Below the pieces are notes generated by a model. That model saw only the letters and a program-made list of their open reading frames with translations. It did not search any database and had not been told where the DNA came from. The position numbers and the translations under genes were made by a program. A DNA stretch of 64,000 nucleotides from Symmetrospora coprosmae (lineage: Eukaryota; Basidiomycota; Cystobasidiomycetes; Symmetrosporaceae). This document shows positions 26,751-38,319 of the stretch, in pieces; within the stretch, counting starts at the first letter, position 1, and every line of letters starts with the position of its first letter. Location of the stretch: the NCBI GenBank assembly GCA_008802785.1, contig VUYT01000003.1:806001-870000 (forward strand). The letters are read 5' to 3'.

Positions 26751-29169
26751 ATGGCCCCTGCCAGCGACAACAAGAAGGGCAAGGTCAGGGCAAAGGAGGA
26801 GGACCGGGAAGGCGACTCGGACGGTGATGACGACGCACCAGAGACAGCCCCCCTGCTCCGTCCCACATCATCGACGGCGACTGCAGGAGATGCACGAGGA
26901 GGAGGAGTAGCAGCGCCGGCATCGCGTCCTGCCTCGGCCATCTTGCGGCACGGGCGCGGCTTGCTGAGCGAGGACGAAGGCGGGAGCCAGCGGCGGCGGA
27001 GCACGGCGTTCGCCGGTGCGAACGGCAATGCAGACACAGGCGGCCACGCGGGAGACTCGGACGGCGACGATGACGACGACGATGATGATGATGAAGAAGG
27101 CGCAGGGTTGCTCGGCTGGCGCAGGCGACGCTCCTCGTCCAGCTCCCGCCGCCGCCGCTGCCGGCCAGGTTGGAAGGGCGTCCTCTGCTACGTCTTCCTC
27201 GCGCTGCTCGCGGTCGCCTTTGTCGCATTCGCCATCATGCACCTCTGGATCGGCCGCTTCGTCTCGGAGCAGATGGCGGACAACGCATCGCGCCTCCGGG
27301 CGCGCGCGCGGGACGCCCTCATCTACCGCGGGCCGGACAGCATGAAGATCCTCAGCATGGACAGCATTACAACGACGGTGCAGGTTCAGATGCGCATGGG
27401 CATTGACGTGCGCACGGTGTTTGGCTGGAACGAGACACATCTTTCGGAAGTCGTGGCTGCGCAAGGGGAGCCGCCCAAGCAGCGGCAGCGGGCCCGCCTG
27501 CCGCTTAGTAGGCGCCTGGAGCGCAAGATTGTCGGCTGGGCCACGCGCAGGATCGGCGTGACGACCATGGACCTCCCTGAGCCTGTCCTCATCTCGCCGC
27601 TGTCCGACAAGAACCACACGATGCTCCAGCTTGCCCTCCTGCATCCTGTGTCTCTGCCCCTCTACTTCCCCAAGGCCGACTCGTACAACGTTTCGGACCT
27701 GTCCTGGCTCCGCAACGTCACCCTCACCGTGCCTCTCGAGGTCCTAGACGCGGAGCTCATGGCTGACTTTGTGAATCGCACAATGGAGACCAACGAGGCT
27801 CGCGTGCACGTCAAGGTGCAGAAGGCGCACGTCACGCTCGGTCGCGAAGGGGACAGGAGCTGGTTGACGAGGCAGGTGCAGCGGAATGGCGCCCAGACCA
27901 TCGAGGGTATCGAGCTGGACCAGGTCGTGGATGGTGAGTTTCAACTGTCGCTGATCTCGTATGCCCTAGCTGCCGGATGCTGATGATGGATCTTACCTCG
28001 CTCATGCAGTCCCCGAGCAGCCCGAACTGCCGCAAGATCCGCAAGAGCTGGTGCAGCTGCAGAGCTATGCGCTCGTACCTGTTCCGCACAACAGCACACA
28101 CGGGAACCACTCGCATGTCTCGGAAACGCTCAGCGTGCAGGCGACCGCTCGGGTGCTCAACCCAGGGTACAAGCAGCTTCGCCGATTCGGGCTAGATCTC
28201 GACATCCCCTTCTCATGGCCGTACAAGATCTTCCTGCCATCCGCCTCGACAGCAGGAAAGGGCAGCAACGGCTCTGACGACCGGATACTGCTCGCTCGCG
28301 GCGTCATCAAGCCGTTCACGATCCCATCGAACGAGAAGCACTTCAACGTGTCCATCGTCGGCGATGTCGAGTCGACCGCGAACGACTCGACGCCTCTGTC
28401 ACACTCGCTATCGCACTTTGTGACGCGCTTCCTCGGCGGACGAGCAAACACCGTCTATGTCCAATTCGACCCTTCGTCCCCCTTTGCGCGTCAGATCCCG
28501 TCGTTCCTCATCCCGCTGCTGCGCGGCAAGGAGGTGTCGAACGAGGTGCCTGGCCTGCCGCAAGAGCAGCGGGATCTGTTGAAGGACCTGCAGATGGAGC
28601 ACTTGAAGGTGCACGGTGCCGAGGGCGGGCAGGGCGGGTTTGAGTGCGACGGCGAGATGGTGGGCGAGATTGTGCTGCCCCCTGGGCTGGAGAGCCTCGA
28701 CCACGCCATCAACATCACGAGCATCTGGCCCGACATCCTCCTCTACGACGGCTTGCCCCCCACGGGCGTCGATAAAGTTGTCCCGCCGACTCCACTCCCG
28801 CCCAACGCCTTTGCGCGCTTCCGCCCGCGCGCGTGGTCCCCCGCGACAACGTACGTCAACGAGCGCAACGCCACCATCATGCAGGCGACAGTGACCAACG
28901 TACCGCTCGAGATCCTGCGCCCGGACGTTCTGCGCCGCTGGATTGCCAAACTCGTCTTTAGCGGCGGTGCGGGCGTAAAGACGGGCGTTAAAGGGCTGAC
29001 AAAGGCCCGTGCGAACGTCCGCGCGTTCGGCGACGTCGAGCTCGACAAGCTCCCTGTTTGGGGCACCTTCTACGCGCAGAAGCCGAGCGTGCTGCAGTTG
29101 ACGGGGCTGCAGGACTTGCTTTCATTGCGCGAGGAGGAGGGCGCAGGGTGGCGTCCATCTATAGAATGA
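26751..29169 (+). CDS. Single-pass membrane protein, Tag1-like (vacuolar, DUF3712-type)
   Basis: Exons: 26751-27933 and 28010-29169; 2,343 nt, 780 aa. The N-terminal 140 residues are charged, with an acidic run and basic RRRR stretches; one hydrophobic helix at about 143-168 (LCYVFLALLAVAFVAFAIM) is followed by a roughly 610-residue domain. That domain has many N-glycosylation sequons (NET, NHT, NVS, NVT, NRT, NST, NDS, NIT, NAT), so it is probably lumenal. It contains repeated beta-rich segments with NVTLTVPLEVLDAELMADFV and ATVTNVPLEILRPDVLRRWI, suggesting internal duplication of an LEA/Ig-like domain. Topology, length and repeats match yeast Tag1 (Ylr173w), a vacuolar membrane protein that ends autophagy; the orthology is my inference and less certain than the membrane topology. 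Confidence 0.65.
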
Positions 29170-29408
29170 CCGTCTCACGCAGCAGTCCATTTCGATTCCG
29201 CTTTCGCTTCCGCCTTTCGCATTGCTGTGTATCTGTAGCGCACTTCTCTTAGCTTCTAAACCTAACACGGCGAACCAATACACATTCTTTCGAAGCTTTC
29301 GTTGCATCCTTTCTCTTTGCGAGTCGGCGCGTGCCCGCTGTCGGCTAGACGTCGTCACGCCCTTCCTGCTACCCATCAAGCCAAAACGGCAGCAGACAAG
29401 CAGCCATC

Positions 29409-31827
29409 ATGTGAGAATCATGCAGCAGCACCGTTCTGCGATTGGTATCTACGCACGGTCCAGCTGGCTGACATTGTCACCCTCCACGCAGGTCCGCCAT
29501 CAACACGCTCAACCCGCGGGCAGAGGCAATCAGCCGGACCCAGGCGTTCCAAGTCAATGTGACGGGCGCAATGGGCCTCGCCAACGTCGTCAAGAGCAAT
29601 CTGGGTGGGCACATATATTCGCATGAGCGAGGTCGTGCTGCCTGTGCCTTGTGTGCTGACGCCTCTGTCGACCGCGCCCGGCCTTGCTTGCAATGCAGGC
29701 CCGCGAGGAACAATCAAGATGCTGGTCGACGGTGCAGGGAACCTCAAGATGACAAAGGTGCGTCTGCAGTGCATTGCATCGCATCGCGTCGCTGGTGCTG
29801 GTTCACGCCCTCGAACCTGCAGAGGTAGCGGCGGAAGTTGCGCGGACCTCGAAGCTGACGGCAACATCTGGCAAATTCGCGTGTACCTGGCACCTCGCGC
29901 GTATGCCCGGCTGCACACTCTCAGGACGGGAAGGTGCTCCTCTCCGAGATGCAGATCCAGGTGGGTCTCGTTTCTGGGATGCTGCCGTGCCCGCAGAGCT
30001 GCCCGCGCCGTATGCTGACAGGTCTCCTCTCGCTCGGTACCTCGGCCCAGAACCCGACCGCCTCGATGATTGCACGGACAGCAGTAGCGCAAGATGATCA
30101 GACTGGTGACGGCACGACATCCGTTGTCCTGCTCGTCGGAGAGCTGCTCAAGCAGTCCGAGCGCTACACGAGCGAAGGCGTGCACCCGCGAGTCCTGTCG
30201 GAAGGCATCGAGGTGGCCCAGAAGGAGGCGCTGGCGGTGAGTCGTGCGGCGCGTTCGGCGCCCCTGCTTGGGCATGCCTGTTCACATGCATGCTAACGCG
30301 TGTCAACACGGACGCACGGCAGTTCCTCGACAGCTACAAGGTGCCCATGCCGTCGGCCGAGCCGGACCTCGAGGTGCTCACGAGCGTGGTCCACACGTCG
30401 CTCGCGACAAAGCTGCACGCGCGCCTGGCAAAAGGGCTCGCAAAGCCGATTGTGGACGCGACGCTCGCAATTCGGCAGCCCGCGAGCAGCGCGTCGACCT
30501 CGGGCAGCAAGCGTGCGTTCGAGCCGATCGACCTGCACATGGTCGAGATCATGAAGATGCAGCACAAGAGCGACACCGACACACGCCTCGTCAAGGGCCT
30601 CGTCCTCGACCATGGCACGCGCCACCCGGACATGCCAAAGCGCCTCGAAGACTGCTTCATCCTCACGCTCAACGTCAGCTTGGAGTACGAAAAGACGTGG
30701 GTCTAATTCTTGCGCGGGCGGAGTATTGCGAGCAGACGGCTGATGACCCGATGCTATTATACATGTCCGCAGTGAGGTCAACTCTGGCTTCTTCTACTCG
30801 AATGCCGAGCAGCGCGAAAAGCTCGTCGAGTCGGAGCGGCGGTTCATCGATGCACGTCTGAAGAAGATTGTCGAGCTCAAGAACCACGTCTGCGACCAGA
30901 AGGTCGACGCGGTCGAAGGGATTCAGGGCAAGAGCAAAGGGTTCGTCATCATCAATCAGAAGGGTATCGACCCGCTCTCGCTCGATGTCCTCGCAAAGAA
31001 CGGCATCATGGCGCTCCGCCGGGCCAAGCGGCGCAACATGGAGCGACTTCAGCTCGTCTGTGGTGGAACGGCACAGAACTCGGTTGATGAGCTCTCGCCT
31101 GATGTTCTCGGGCATGCGGGTCTCGTCTACGAGCACACGCTCGGAGAGGAAAAGTACACGTTCGTCGAGGAGGTCAAGGATCCCAAGTCCGTCACGCTGC
31201 TGGTCAAGGGTGGGTGACTGCTCCTCGCTTGCAGTCTCAGCAACCTAAACTGACGCCCTTCTCACGACTGCGAACCTCGCCAGGCCCCAACGCATACACC
31301 ATCAGCCAGATCCAGGACGCGATCCGCGACGGCCTGCGCGCTGTCAAGAATGCCGTCGAAGACGAGTGCCTCGTGCCGGGCGCAGGGGCGTTCGAGATTG
31401 CATGCGCAGCGCACCTCAGCAACGTCGTCAAGCCGAAAGCGAAAGGGCGGAGCAAGCTCGGCATCCAGGCGTTCGCGGACGCCCTGCTCGTCATCCCGAA
31501 GACGCTCGCTGTGAACGGCGGGTACGATGTGCAGGATGTCATTGCGTCGCTTCAGGTGGGTCCGCAGTATCCTCCAGTCTGTCGAGCACTTTGCTAATCT
31601 TGTAGGCCCACTCGCAGGACGAACAAGCCGAGGGCGGCATTGTCGGACTGGACCTCCGGACTGGCGAGCCCATGGATCCCGTCACGGAGGGTGTGTTTGA
31701 CAACTACAGGGTTAAGCGCCATCTGCTGCACAGCTGCGGCGTCATTGCCGTCAACCTGCTGTCGTGCGATGAGATCCTGCGCGCGGGGCGGTCGAGCTTG
31801 AAGAATGAAGGGCCGCCGGGGCAGTAG
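29409..31827 (+). CDS. CCT6: T-complex protein 1 subunit zeta (CCT6)
   Basis: Exons: 29409-29410, 29492-29604, 29699-29757, 29925-29960, 30051-30236, 30323-30696, 30773-31209, 31284-31555, 31606-31827; 1,701 nt, 566 aa. Only splicing AT at 29409-29410 to G at 29492 yields a start codon, giving [20 protein letters not shown], which aligns with yeast Cct6 from its first residues. Nucleotide-site motifs are [26 protein letters not shown] and the C-terminal PGAGAFE. It is one of eight subunits of the cytosolic chaperonin TRiC/CCT that folds actin and tubulin. Length matches the family. The first exon therefore contributes just two coding bases. Confidence 0.95.
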
Positions 31828-32279
31828 AGCGGTAGCGTTGTCTGAGATCAAGAGCATGCAAAGCAAGACAAGCCTGAATCGGCCAGCGTCTACGTCTTCC
31901 TGAGTCTGCCCCTGTTCCGAAGCACAAACTTGCCCCTTGCGACAGCGTTTGCCATGTTCATCGGAAATGTTGTGGCAACGTGATTGGCCGCAACGGATCT
32001 CCGCAACGGACAACCGAGGTGGGCTCTGCTCTGTTCCAACCAAACGCAGATACGCACAATTGAGATCGAGAATGCACGAGCTGTAGTCACTGCAGAGAGT
32101 CAGCGAGTGAGTATTCGACGCTACGGCCAAGGTCTCTCCAGCTCAGACGTCGTTGTCGCATACTCAGACATCCGGCCGGCCTGCCCTTTCGACGCTTTGG
32201 ACACCTTCGACTGCAAAGCCCTGCGACAATACCGACATCCTTCATCCAAACCACACGCTCTCCCTTTCGCCTCACTGCA
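31828..32279. promoter_or_regulatory. Spacer with promoter of F-box-like gene
   Basis: A 452-base tandem spacer. It holds the CCT6 3' UTR and, on +, an inverted CCAAT box (ATTGG at about 31983). The sequence becomes C-rich just before the ATG at 32280. No additional gene is apparent. Confidence 0.35.
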
Positions 32280-33506
32280 ATGTCCTCTCACCACGATAGC
32301 ACGGCGCCTTCAGCAGTCCAACGCGTCTTCGACGTCGAAGAGCTGCGCGAGATGATCTTCGAGAGCGTGGGCGACGGATTGTTCGCAGACCTCTTGCGAT
32401 ACATGCGGGTCACTCGCAGCTGGTACCATTACTTCAGTCGCCTCTTCTACGCCACCCTCGACCTCTCGGGTCATTACAACAGCTGGCAGCGGTGGTGTGA
32501 CCGCGCTCAAATCGACCTGCTCACGCGAAGGCCGGACCTGGCACAGCTGGTCAAATGGATCTACAGTGGAGATGACCTGCCGTACCACCTCCTCGACTTA
32601 GTGCTCAAGATTTGCGTACATGCGCAGAGCCTCGTGTTCCACAGGAGCTCCGAGCGGCTTCCCTTTTCTTACCGGCGCGCAACTCCCATACCACCTCTCG
32701 TCGGCACCCAAATCACAGATCTCACGCTCGACCTTGATCGCAAGCCATCTGACGGCATCGAACTCCTCCTTGCGCCGCTCCCCAATGTCTCCATCCTTCG
32801 ACTCGATGGCCCGTCCGACATGCAGGATGTTCTGGCGATCTTGAAGGCTCTCGGATCCAGAGTGCAGGAACTAGACCTGGAGACTCCGTTTATCGCATCT
32901 GTGGACGACAGCGAGGACAACGCTGCAAATTGGACAAAGCTGCTCCTCACTTTGCCGTCACTAGTGTCGCTCAGCATCACCGGGCGGGCAGTAGGCTTTG
33001 CAGGCGCCGGCTCGGCCGCGTCTACCACACTTGCGAAGTTGTCGTTGTCGAATGCGCTCCCATGCGACTACGCTCCCTTGGTGGAAAGCTTCGAAGATCC
33101 GTCCTGGTGCTCGGGCCTTACCAGCCTGCCTAAGCTCACCTTGATTGAGGCCGAAGAAGTCGAGAGCTGGGAATGGGATGGAGAAATGTATTTGCGAGCG
33201 GCCAGAGATACGCCGACCGAAGAAGACTACATGGCTTTGGTGGATATTGGAGTTTCTGCCTTGAGGCAAAGGCCGGGCATGGTGATCGACCAAGAGGCGG
33301 AGGCAACTTTGGCGACGCTGGCGAAGAGAGGATGGGAGCTTTACAAGGACCTTGTGCGCCATAAGGACGATGTCGATCACCATCTTCTGACGGAATTTGC
33401 GGAGGAGTTTCCCCAGGCCTTCGAGCTAGACTCATCGTCTTCGGTGGCAAGTATCGCAAGTGAGGCGTCAGGAAGTCTGGGATTCAACGCATCAGATGCT
33501 AGCTGA
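32280..33506 (+). CDS. F-box-like hypothetical protein
   Basis: Single-exon reading frame of 408 aa starting at an ATG in ACTGCAATG context. Residues 12-65 have the F-box-like pattern of many basidiomycete proteins: VFDVEELREMIFESV, a hydrophobic LLRYMRVTRSWYHYF helix, then LFYATLDLSG. The rest has loose leucine-rich segments (LVGTQITDLTLDLDRK, LPNVSILRLDG, RVQELDLET, LPSLVSLSITG) typical of the LRR-like C-terminal part of such proteins. If real, it would couple an SCF ubiquitin ligase to a substrate, but the F-box is divergent and no partner can be named. The acidic, Ser-rich tail looks disordered. Confidence 0.7.
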   Translation: MSSHHDSTAPSAVQRVFDVEELREMIFESVGDGLFADLLRYMRVTRSWYHYFSRLFYATLDLSGHYNSWQRWCDRAQIDLLTRRPDLAQLVKWIYSGDDLPYHLLDLVLKICVHAQSLVFHRSSERLPFSYRRATPIPPLVGTQITDLTLDLDRKPSDGIELLLAPLPNVSILRLDGPSDMQDVLAILKALGSRVQELDLETPFIASVDDSEDNAANWTKLLLTLPSLVSLSITGRAVGFAGAGSAASTTLAKLSLSNALPCDYAPLVESFEDPSWCSGLTSLPKLTLIEAEEVESWEWDGEMYLRAARDTPTEEDYMALVDIGVSALRQRPGMVIDQEAEATLATLAKRGWELYKDLVRHKDDVDHHLLTEFAEEFPQAFELDSSSSVASIASEASGSLGFNASDAS

Positions 33507-33846
33507 GAAGGCTTCCGGAGTACAGCTGGCGTCGGTACAGCTCGTCCAGACAGCTCTTGCCGTCAAGGCACCAGCAGCCCAGTTCGGGCTTGGACAGGTT
33601 TCGTGTGCGCAGGCAGGAGGCATGTTTGATTTGTCGTGTTCAGAGGAGGACAACGCGTATACGGAGATCAGACAGGCATGGATCTGGGAAGCAAAGTTGT
33701 GGCTCAGATTGACGGCAGGAAGCAGCAGAGGTTCTCATTGTATATGGTACATGTCCGCTCGGACAGCTCAGAAGGGACTACGAGCAGTGCGGTGCGGTGC
33801 GAGCTATGTTGTACTACAGGAACGACGAGATTACGATACATGCAAA
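33507..33846. other. Convergent spacer between F-box-like and RING-H2 genes
   Basis: About 340 bases between two facing stops. It should carry both 3' ends. A TATATGGTACATG stretch near 33739 is AT-richer than its surroundings and could belong to a poly(A) region. No gene is supported. Confidence 0.4.
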
Positions 33847-36800
33847 TTACTCTGCTGGTGCGACTACCGAGACTGCCGGCACCGCTGCTGCTGCCTCCTT
33901 CTTGACTCCGGCGGTGCGGCACGCCGGACAGGTATTGGCGCCCTGCGAAAGCCACCGATCGACACAGGGTTGATGGAACGAGTGCTTGCAGGCGAGAATT
34001 CTGACGTCCTCGTCCGCTTCGTAGTCTTCGAGGCAGACTGTCACAAAGAGACGGTATCAGCTGATGCGCATCTTACGCGCGAACGAAGCCAACTCACCCA
34101 GGCATCGATCTGCCGTAATGCTGAGGATCTTCTCTTCTTCGAGATACTGCCCGACTTGGCCACCCTTGATGACCTGTAGATCCGACATTGCGATCTCGTC
34201 TGTCGTAGCGGTGGGCTGCTTGTGCGAGCCGAGCACTTCTGCGAGGCGCAACATGTCCTCGTACGACAGGACGTCATCGGATAAAAGGTTGGGCGCAATG
34301 ACGAGGGGATGGTTCGAAGGGTAGAGCCCGCCCATGATCCATAGGACGAATCCTTGCGAGACGGAAGGTGGAGTGACGGACTGCGCGCGCGGCAGTGTCG
34401 ACGGAGCGGGAGCAGGGGAGCTACTCGGGCGGCTGGCCGACGCGATGCTTTCGAGCTCATCGATATCATCGTCGTCGTCTGCTTCGGCGTCGATATCCTC
34501 GTCGTCATCGCTCGGCAGGGGTATGTCTGCCGGATCGGTGGGAGAAGGATTGGCTGCGGGAGCTGGAGGTGCCGTCTCGCCGACTGAAGAAGCAGCGGTT
34601 GCGCCGGATCCAGCATCCGCAAGCTCGTCCGCCAGCGGGCGCGTCATGCTCCGCACGCCGACGAGGAGTAACGGCACAACTTCCGCATTGGTCGGGACTT
34701 GCAGTGGGCCGAACATGCTGGGCGGAGACGGGGGCGTTGCAGCTGTGGCTGCGGCATGAGGCGATCTAATGTTACCTGTCGGTGTATCCGTTGCCGCGGT
34801 CGTGCCTGACGTGTCGCCAACTTCTGCATCTTCCGACTCTGCCGAGAACGAGCCAGGCATGACCGGCGAGGTCGGACGGGCAGACTCGGCTGGGGCCGCG
34901 GGCGTTGCATTCTCGGCGGCAGCAGCTTCGGGGACGAGCGAGGCGACCGGTCGTGCCGGAAAACGATAGCTCCGGAAGAAGGTGAAGCGAGCTGGAGTTG
35001 TGTTTGCTGCAGTTGCCGGCGAGCGAGGCGTTGCATCTGATCGCAGTGCATCTGCTGCCGCAGCAGAGTCGCGGGCCTCCCCGGGGGCCTCAGACAAGAG
35101 AGGCTGTGTCTCTTCGATAGTAGTCGAAGAGCTGCTGGGGCTGGCGTTGTCGCTCTCCTCACTCCCTTCTTCACTTCCAGCCGGCGCAAGTGCCGCCGAT
35201 GCCAGACTCGCATCCTCGTCTTGCTGAAACCGTAGAATGGAGGTCGCGATACTGGGGAGGAAACACAGAGATCAGCGGGGGTTTACCTCAGCTTGCAAGC
35301 AGTAGAAGGGCTCACTCTGTCTGCATATCCGCAAGGAAGCGCTCGAAAGTCCCGACCGGCTGAGCCCGACCGTGTGCGAGGGTAGGATCGAGGTGGAGCG
35401 CAGTGATCGGCACCGCTAGCGGAGATGGCCTGCTGGTTGAAGGAGCCGCGCTCATTGCCGCCGGTGACGACGGTACTGCATCAGAGACAGGCGATGTGGA
35501 GGCGTCTTCCGACAACGGCAAGGCTGCAGCTGATATGGCGGGCGTTGCGGACTGCTCGGTTGCAGTACCATCCCTTGACGTGCTGAGCGGCGAAGGCGAG
35601 GCGAGAGGTGGCGTGACGGCCTCGCTCTGTGCGAGTGAAGGAGATGCGGGCGGTGAAGCTGGGGGTGTCCTGAATGCAGCAGCTAGCGCGTTGCGTAGAA
35701 TATCCTGCAGGGATCCGCTATTCTGGCCACGTGTCGGACCGGGTGACGAGAGGGGCGCGGAGCGAGTAGCAGTAGACGGCACTGGCACCGAGTTGCTGCG
35801 CGACCGACTGGTTGTCTGCTCACTCGCCGGTGCCGAAGCTGCGGAGGGTGTTGCACTAGATGCAGCGGTTTGCGCACTGCTCGCGGAAGAAGCTCCAGCG
35901 CCAGTGAGCATACCGCCGTCGCTGTCGTCGAAGCCAGAGATCGTCTGGCCGTTCATGGTAATGGCGCCCGGCAGCAGCGTTGCAGCAGTAGCGGCAGCCG
36001 CAATGCTGAGCAGGCGGCCAATGAGGGCGCCTTGCTGCGTCCTACTGTCTGAATCATCTGGTGTCTCCACGTCGGCCACTGGAGTTGACGCGCCGGTCGT
36101 CGCACCATCGCTGAACGCGGTCGACCTCCTGCCTGACCGGCTATCCTCTGTCGGCAGCGCAAGGAGCTCGGCCACTGCATCCTCCCACATTGATCCCTCA
36201 GGCGACGTTATCCGTCCCTGATCTGGCGAATCAGAGTCTGGACCAACGTCTTCAAGGACAGCCTCTGCACCCGGGAGCTCGCTCCAGAAGCCGCTATCGC
36301 TCGCACGCGCATCGTTTTCATCGGATGTAGATCCGATGCGAGGCGAAGAAGTGGAGGGCGTGCGCAGCGGAGAGGCACGTCGAGGGAACGGGGCAGTCCG
36401 GCGGCTGGGAGGAGTACGTGTCACGGGTGGCGTACGTGCGACCGGCGGCGTCCGCGCAGGGGCGCGAGCGACAATGCCTTGCACCAAGATGCGCCGCGGA
36501 ATCGTCACCTGTGGTGTGCCGGTCGGCGTGGGCGCTGGCGGACTGGTAGCTTGCGATGCCGGCTGTAGCGGCCTTGTAGCGGGCTCGGAATGCGTCACGG
36601 TCTCGCTCGGGGCCACGACAGGCTGTACGGGCTCGGAGATCGAGACAGGCCGCCCTCCCGCTGAGGAGCTTCCCTCGCCGTCAAAACCCGCCAAGTCACT
36701 CCCCGTTGCTGCCTGAACCGCGCCTCCTGGAATGGCCGGCTCGGGCTCGCTCGCTGCTAACGGAGCTGATAGAGCCGCGACGCCCGGAAGCATGGCCCGT

Positions 36801-37816
36801 GGCGTATCTGCGTCTTCTGGAGTATCGGGCGATCTGGCCAATTCTTGCAGGAGGTCAGGCTCGTTGTCTGCCGCGTCGGAGTCTGGGCTGTTTGGGAAGG
36901 CCGACGTCGTGGGGCTCGCCGTGATGGGTATGACGCATTCCGGCGGTTCCAAGGCATCGTCTTCGTTGGGTGCGCGTATCACTATCTCCTGCGATGAAGG
37001 CGTGTGGGGCGAAGAGAACGTCTGGCGTTCTGGGCTGCGAGAGACCTGGTGCGCATCGGCTGCATCCGAGTCAGACTCCGGGATGCGATCTTGGCTGAAC
37101 GAGTCGGAGAAGGCTCGGTGCAACGAGGGCGGCAACGGCACACTTGGAGCATCATCGTGGCGCAAGCCGTCCGCAGAGCGTTCGCCACCGGTCCGCCTGC
37201 TCCCGGCGCTTCTGAGCTTGTCCATGAAGCTCCTGCGTCGCGGGAGGGGTGATAGAACAGGAATTGAGTCTACGGGGACTCTGTCGTTGCTGCCTGTATC
37301 CTTCCCTGCCGCGCTGGCGCTCGCGGTCGACCATGTCGGGCTCCTGAGCGTCGCCACCGACCTGTCTGACGAGGTGCGCGAGTGTCGAGGCGAGTCACGG
37401 TAGCTGGATGCGCGGATGGTGCCGATGCTCGACGACTTTGAATGCATTCTCCTCGCTGCCAGGCTGGGCCGCGATGCTGTCTTGCCGTGGTATGGCTGCT
37501 GTTGCTGCTGCTGCTGCAGCTGCTGCTGCATCGTCCCCGTCATGCCGTCATCGCCGCCTCGACTCGACGATGGCAACGGCGACGGCGACGAGCTCTCCTG
37601 TCCAGCATCGCTGCGGATGCTCATCACACTGCTCGTCCTGGAGCGCAGTGCCCGCTTCTGGTCCATCGTCGTCCTTGCTGCTGACGCTGCCATCTCCGCC
37701 GTGTCGCCGTCAGTAGCAGCAGCTGCTGACGAGGTGTCCAGGGATGCCCGTCGCCTCTCCCTTGCTGCTTCTCCTGCAGAGCCTCCCAGCCCAAGGTGCG
37801 ATGCGACTTGGCCCAT
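33847..37816 (-). CDS. RING-H2 E3 ubiquitin ligase with N-myristoylation signal
   Basis: Exons: 37816-35316, 35251-34098, 34037-33847; 3,846 nt, 1,281 aa. The protein starts MGQVASHLG, with Gly2 and Ser6 as in N-myristoylation sites. A very long Ser/Pro/Ala-rich disordered region (about 1-1,190) contains polyQ near residue 100, a Thr-Pro/Arg-rich segment PPVARTPPVTRTPPSRRTAP, and one conserved-looking helical patch GTFERFLADMQTDIATSILR at the first exon junction. The RING-H2 is formed only after the last splice: CLVCLEDYEADEDV, then CKHSFHQPCVDRWL and CPACR, giving the C-x2-C...C-x-H-x2-H-x2-C...C-x2-C pattern. It probably ubiquitinates targets at a membrane; substrate unknown. Confidence 0.85.
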
Positions 37817-38319
37817 CTCTGCAGGCAGTCTGCTATTATACGTTGTCCCTTGTTGTGCTGTGGTTGGACCGGACGGGGACCGCGCACAGTCGCGTCCGGG
37901 CCGTCACTTGGGGCGCGGGCGATGAGATCAACAACGTCGCGGTGCGGTGCGGCTGCTGCCTTGTGCGATGATGACTGTCAATGATGCACTTCACGCAGAC
38001 GTCGAGACGATTGACAGTAGAGCCGAGGTGTTTGCGCGTAAAGAGCGGGCTGACCGAGCAGCCTCATCAAGACACACACCGCCACAGAGAGGCACAACCT
38101 TCTGCAGTGGCATTAACGTAGCAGCAGATCAACTATAGGAGACAAATGTAAGGAAAGAGTACCGATATACTATGCAGGGTATCGTCGCGCGTGTGTATGC
38201 GAGTCGCAATGATGGAGGGGAAAGAAGGCCTTGCTGAAGTTGCTGTTGCCCCGGAAACTTACTCTACAACAGCCCTTATTGCTCTGCTCGTATCGTCTCG
38301 CTCTTACAGATCTTCACGC
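37817..38319. promoter_or_regulatory. Spacer with RING-H2 gene promoter and PDK1-like gene 3' region
   Basis: Tandem spacer of 503 bases, both neighbours on the minus strand. A TTATAC-type AT-rich patch near 37835 is the only promoter-like element I noticed. No gene is supported. Confidence 0.35.
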
